51,637 bases of DNA from Gammaproteobacteria bacterium. GTDB lineage: Bacteria > Pseudomonadota > Gammaproteobacteria > Burkholderiales > Burkholderiaceae_C. The notes beneath the pieces were generated by a model. That model made no database searches and was not told where the DNA came from. It was given only the letters and a program-made list of their open reading frames with translations. The DNA is taken from assembly GCA_025359085.1 (NCBI GenBank), contig JANYHL010000095.1, positions 1 to 51,637 on the forward strand, given 5' to 3'. The number at the start of each line of letters is the position of its first letter. The first letter of the stretch is position 1. Shown piece by piece: positions 48,463 through 51,637 of this stretch. A program made the translations under genes and the position numbers.

Positions 48463-48819
48463 ATGAATGGTCTACGTGGTCTGGCCTGGCTGCTGGCGCT
48501 GCAGTCCATCGGCGAGCTGCTGGCGCGCGGCTTGGCGCTGCCCTTGCCCGGGCCGGTGATCGGCATGCTTTTACTGCTGCTTGCCTTGCGCGCGCCCAGC
48601 GTACGCGAGCCGGTGGCAGCCTGCGCCAGCTTTATGCTGTCGCACCTCTCGCTGCTGTTTGTGCCGGTCGGCGTCGGCGTCATGACGCACCTGGGCCTGA
48701 TCAGCCAGTACGGCATGCGCATGCTGCTGGTGATTGTGCTGTCAACCTGGATCGGCCTGGCCGTGACGGCCCTCGTCTTGCAACTGTTCAAGGACCAAGG
48801 CGATGCCGAACTTCGTTGA
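48463..48819 (+). CDS. LrgA/CidA-family membrane protein
   Basis: A 118-residue inner-membrane protein with about four helices. The family segment is SIGELLARGLALPLPGPVIG, followed by LLFVPVGVGVMTH and the end TALVLQLF. LrgA/CidA proteins were first studied in cell-lysis control, and related LrgAB fusions act as glycolate or small organic-acid transporters. It begins 12 bases after glcD and overlaps lrgB by 17 bases, so the three are probably one operon. Confidence 0.88.
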   Translation: MNGLRGLAWLLALQSIGELLARGLALPLPGPVIGMLLLLLALRAPSVREPVAACASFMLSHLSLLFVPVGVGVMTHLGLISQYGMRMLLVIVLSTWIGLAVTALVLQLFKDQGDAELR

Positions 48820-49528
48820 GATCTGGGTCTACCTCTCGGCCACGCCGCTGTTTGGGCTCACCGCCACGCTGGTGGTGTATGTGCTGGTGCAGGCCGGCTA
48901 CGTGCGGCTGCAACAAGCGCCCTGGGCCAACCCGGTGCTGTGGACAGTGGTGATCATTGCCGCCCTGCTGCTGGCCACCGGCGTGAGTTACCCCGCTTAC
49001 TTTGCGGGTGCGCAATTCATTCATTTTCTATTGGGCCCGGCGGTCGTGGCGCTGGCCTGGCCGCTCTGGCAGCGCCGCGCCGCCTTGGCTCTGCACTGGC
49101 GCGGCCTGCTGCTGGCGGCGCTGGTCGGCGGTGTGGCGGCCAGCGGTTCGGCGCTGGCCTTGGGCTGGGCGTTTGACTTGCCCCCGGAGGTGCTGCGGTC
49201 GCTGGCGCCCAAATCGGTCACGGCGCCGGTGGCGATGGGCATCGCCGACAAAATTGGCGGCATTCCCGCGCTGGCGGCGGTGTTTGCCGTGGTCACCGGC
49301 ATGGTGGGCGCCCTGAGTGGCAAATACCTGTTTGCTGCACTGAAAATCCCGACCAACCCGGCCGGCTGGATGGCGCGGGGCTTTGCCTTGGGCACCGCCG
49401 CGCACGGCATTGGCGCCGCGCGGGCGCTGCAGGTCAATGCCGATGCCGGGGCTTACGCCGGCTTGGCGCTGGGGCTGCAGGTGGTGCTGGCGTCGCTGCT
49501 GATACCGTTCGCGTTCCGGCTGTTCTAA
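48803..49528 (+). CDS. LrgB/CidB-family membrane protein
   Basis: A 241-residue partner of the preceding LrgA-family protein, with about seven helices. The LrgB signature is visible as FIHFLLGPAVVALAWPLW, SLAPKSVTAPVAMGIADKIG, AVVTGMVGALSG and RGFALGTAAHGIGAARAL. The overlap with lrgA indicates translational coupling. Plant PLGG1, a fusion of these two domains, exports glycolate and glycerate, which makes an organic-acid transport role plausible here. It is convergent with ptsI. Confidence 0.9.
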   Translation: MPNFVEIWVYLSATPLFGLTATLVVYVLVQAGYVRLQQAPWANPVLWTVVIIAALLLATGVSYPAYFAGAQFIHFLLGPAVVALAWPLWQRRAALALHWRGLLLAALVGGVAASGSALALGWAFDLPPEVLRSLAPKSVTAPVAMGIADKIGGIPALAAVFAVVTGMVGALSGKYLFAALKIPTNPAGWMARGFALGTAAHGIGAARALQVNADAGAYAGLALGLQVVLASLLIPFAFRLF

Positions 49529-49530
49529 AG

Positions 49531-51306
49531 CTATTGCCGCAGTATCCGCAGGCCGGGTTCATCATCAGACATCACCTGCTGCGCCCAAGCGGTCAGCTTG
49601 GTCGTATCGGCGCGCAATACCTCTTGCTTGACCGCCAGAATTTGCGCCGGATGCATCGAAAAACTGCGCAGCCCCATGCCCAGCAACAGGCGGGTGAGGG
49701 AAATGTCGCCCGCCATCTCGCCACACAGGCTCACCGGTTTGCCCTGGGCCCGGCATTCGGCAATGGTGAGCGCCACCAGCCGCAACACGGCCGGATGCAG
49801 GGGATCGTACAAATGGGCGACGGACTCGTCGGTGCGGTCAATCGCCAGCGTGTACTGAATCAGGTCGTTGGTGCCGATCGACAGGAAATCGAAGTACTTC
49901 AGAAATACCTTGACAATGAGGGCCGCAGCGGGCACCTCGATCATGGCGCCAATCTTGACGGGGCCGTAGGCAATGCCGCGGTTGTCGAGCTCGACCCGGG
50001 CCCGGTCAATCAGCGCCATCGTGTGGCGAATTTCACCGGCATGCACCAGCATCGGAATCAGCATGTTGGCCTGGCCATGGGCGGCGGCACGCAGGATCGC
50101 CCTTAACTGCGTCAGGAACATGGCCGGGTCGGCCAGGCTCCAGCGAATCGCCCGCAGCCCCAACGCCGGGTTCAGGTGGGCGGTATCCTGCGGCGACTCG
50201 TCCAGCGGTTTATCGGCGCCGACATCGACGGTGCGAATCGTCACCGGCAAGCCCTGCATGCCTTCAATGGCGCGCCGGTACGCCTGGTACTGCTCCTCTT
50301 CGTTGGGCAATCGGCCCTGGCGCCCCATGAACAGGAACTCACTGCGGAACAGGCCCACGCCCAACGCGCCGGACCGGATGGCGCCTGGCGCATCTTCCGG
50401 CATCTCGATATTGGCCAGCAATTCTATTTTTTGACCATCCATGGTCACCGCCGGGGTGTGCAGCAAGCGCGACAAGCGACCGCGCTCCAGCTCGCCCTGG
50501 CGCTGCTTGAAACCATATTCCGCCAGCACAATGGCGGACGGATCGACCACCATCACACCCGCATCGCCATCAATAATGACCCAGTCATCCTGGCGCACCA
50601 ACTGGCTGGACAAGCGGGCGCCCACCACCGCCGGAATGTTCAGACTGCGGGCAACAATGGCGGTGTGCGAGGTTTTGCCGCCGACATCGGTCACAAAACC
50701 GGCAAACACACTTTGCTTGAACTGCAGCATGTCGGCCGGGGACAGGTCGTGCGCCACCAGGATCAAGGGCACATCCACCGTGTCGTCCAGCAACAGGTCT
50801 TGTTGCGACGGTTTGCGCAGCACGCGACTCGGCGCTACCAGCACCGGCGAGGCCACGCCCTTCATGGCGCGCAATACTTTTTCGGTGATCTGTTCCAGGT
50901 CGGCTTTGCGCCCGCGCAGGTATTCGTCCTCCATCTCGTCGAACTGACGGGCGATCACTTCCAGTTGCGTGGTGAGCGCCCACTCGGCGTTGTACAAACG
51001 GTCCCGGATCCAGTGCTTGACGCCCTCTGCCAGTTCAGCGTCGCCGAGCAACAGCAAATGCACATCCAGCAGCGCTGTCAACTCCTGCGGTGCCTCTTTC
51101 GGTCCCATATGACTGATGCTGGCTTGCAGACGGTGAATTTCATGAACCACCGCATTGCGCCCGCTGCGCACCCGTTCAATCTCGGCCTCCACCTGGCTCG
51201 CCTCAATAAAATAATGGGCCACATCAACCCGGCTGGAAGCCACCAGCACCGCCCGCCCAATGGCGATGCCGCGCGCAACGGCAAGACCGTGAACGGAGAA
51301 AGTCAT
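49531..51306 (-). CDS. ptsI: PTS enzyme I (PEP-protein phosphotransferase)
   Basis: Autophosphorylates from PEP and phosphorylates HPr. The 591-residue protein begins MTFSVHGLAVARGIAIGRA. The active-site His, near residue 214, is in DVGGKTSHTAIVARSLNIPA. The PEP-binding C-terminal domain shows LFRSEFLFMGR, NDLIQYTLAIDR and PVSLCGEMAGD. The start at 51306 was chosen because the longer frame runs into the tandem repeats. It is downstream of ptsH; only a regulatory or partial PTS is common in this bacterial group, and no sugar permease is visible. Confidence 0.95.
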   Translation of the reverse strand: MTFSVHGLAVARGIAIGRAVLVASSRVDVAHYFIEASQVEAEIERVRSGRNAVVHEIHRLQASISHMGPKEAPQELTALLDVHLLLLGDAELAEGVKHWIRDRLYNAEWALTTQLEVIARQFDEMEDEYLRGRKADLEQITEKVLRAMKGVASPVLVAPSRVLRKPSQQDLLLDDTVDVPLILVAHDLSPADMLQFKQSVFAGFVTDVGGKTSHTAIVARSLNIPAVVGARLSSQLVRQDDWVIIDGDAGVMVVDPSAIVLAEYGFKQRQGELERGRLSRLLHTPAVTMDGQKIELLANIEMPEDAPGAIRSGALGVGLFRSEFLFMGRQGRLPNEEEQYQAYRRAIEGMQGLPVTIRTVDVGADKPLDESPQDTAHLNPALGLRAIRWSLADPAMFLTQLRAILRAAAHGQANMLIPMLVHAGEIRHTMALIDRARVELDNRGIAYGPVKIGAMIEVPAAALIVKVFLKYFDFLSIGTNDLIQYTLAIDRTDESVAHLYDPLHPAVLRLVALTIAECRAQGKPVSLCGEMAGDISLTRLLLGMGLRSFSMHPAQILAVKQEVLRADTTKLTAWAQQVMSDDEPGLRILRQ

Positions 51307-51321
51307 GACAGCCGCGGCGCG

Positions 51322-51391
51322 GGGCCGCCCCAAGGCGAGACCACCCTCCCGGGGGGCAGCACCGTACACGAAGTGACAAGCGTGGGGGTCA
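51322..51391 (+). repeat. 70-bp GC-rich repeat, unit 1
   Basis: Starts GGGCCGCCCCAAGGCGAG, carries an imperfect CCACCCTCCC/GGGGGG hairpin and ends ACAAGCGTGGGGGTCA. It differs from unit 2 at a few positions in the middle. It lies in the gap between ptsH and ptsI. Confidence 0.85.
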
Positions 51392-51402
51392 GCCAAGCCG
51401 CC

Positions 51403-51472
51403 GGGCCGCCCCAAGGCGAGGCCGCCCCCTCGGGGGGCAGCACCGTACACGAAGTGACAAGCGTGGGGGTCA
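51403..51472 (+). repeat. 70-bp GC-rich repeat, unit 2
   Basis: Second copy, 81 bases after the start of unit 1. It has a cleaner stem, GCCCCCTCGGGGGG, and ends at the base before the ptsH stop region. The AGCACCGTACACGAAGTGAC block is identical in both units. Confidence 0.85.
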
Positions 51473-51473
51473 T

Positions 51474-51637
51474 TTACTCGCCTTCTCCAAATTTATCCGC
51501 AATCAAGGTCAGCAGTGCCGCCAGGGCTTCCTGTTCGCGCTCTCCGCTGGCATCAATCTCCACCGTGCTGCCCTTGCCGGCCGCCAGCATCATGACCCCC
51601 ATGATGCTCTTGGCATTGACGCGTCGTTCGCCCTTGG
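51474..51637 (-). CDS. ptsH: PTS phosphocarrier HPr, C-terminal part
   Basis: The 3' part of HPr, running out of the window at its 5' side; 53 residues are visible. They read KGERRVNAKSIMGVMMLAA with the regulatory Ser in KSIMG, then GSTVEIDASGEREQEALAAL and end DKFGEGE. The phosphorylated His lies upstream, outside the window. HPr receives phosphate from enzyme I, encoded next. An intervening 167-base gap filled by two repeat units separates the pair. Confidence 0.9.
   Translation of the reverse strand, partial: KGERRVNAKSIMGVMMLAAGKGSTVEIDASGEREQEALAALLTLIADKFGEGE

Overview
The window is 51.6 kb of dense, GC-rich bacterial chromosome. The organism is almost certainly a betaproteobacterium of the order Burkholderiales, family Comamonadaceae, most like Rhodoferax or Polaromonas. 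Supporting signs are DUF3567 and DUF3108 family proteins, a PhaM-type polyhydroxyalkanoate granule protein, a rhizobial-type glycerol ABC transporter, the PTS remnant ptsH-ptsI, and two intergenic repeat families that I associate with this family of bacteria. The genus is inference; no rRNA or tRNA gene is present. No phage, CRISPR array or intact insertion sequence was found.

Layout. Positions 1-8.1 kb hold central metabolism: the 3' part of a PPi-type phosphofructokinase, a patatin-like lipoprotein, GTP-type PEP carboxykinase, threonine ammonia-lyase with an EamA exporter, and small accessory genes. An unlisted 46-residue membrane protein and a decayed aldo/keto reductase lie here. Positions 8.3-18.4 kb form a glycerol regulon: glpD, the ABC importer glpSTPQUV on the minus strand, and divergent glpR-glpK. 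GlpSTPQUV would import glycerol, GlpK phosphorylate it, GlpD oxidise it to dihydroxyacetone phosphate, and GlpR repress the divergent units from TTCG-containing sites. PEP carboxykinase and PPi-phosphofructokinase at the left end would serve gluconeogenesis and triose flux.

Positions 18.5-25.5 kb carry proC, ubiA, oxyR (both redox cysteines at the E. coli positions), a DUF2007 protein, a phosphoesterase, and a PepSY-response regulator-histidine kinase operon of PhoPQ type. A tandem CTGAAC site precedes the neighbouring glycine-zipper gene. Positions 25.8-29.5 kb are a chromate-resistance block: chrB, chrA, a wrecked rhodanese/ChrB-like gene and a DMT transporter with a histidine-rich tail. 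Positions 29.6-38.8 kb hold recG, a universal stress protein, a secreted asparaginase, queA-tgt for queuosine, a FIST sensor and phaM. Positions 38.9-51.6 kb hold a copper chaperone, a DksA/TraR-type protein behind a perfect FNR/ANR box, MarC, fumarylacetoacetase-family, DUF3108, DUF3567, ChaN, purU, enoyl-CoA hydratase, psd, a glcD-lrgA-lrgB cluster, and ptsI with the 3' end of ptsH.

The most notable non-coding signal is a dispersed element of about 54-58 bp present seven times. Four copies sit just 3' of a gene in the same orientation. A second 70-bp repeat is tandemly duplicated between ptsH and ptsI. I found no convincing wholly new multi-gene system. The best leads are the dispersed repeat, the asymmetric ATPase pair of the glycerol transporter, the FNR-box/DksA-like gene, and two genes that each carry two internal deletions.
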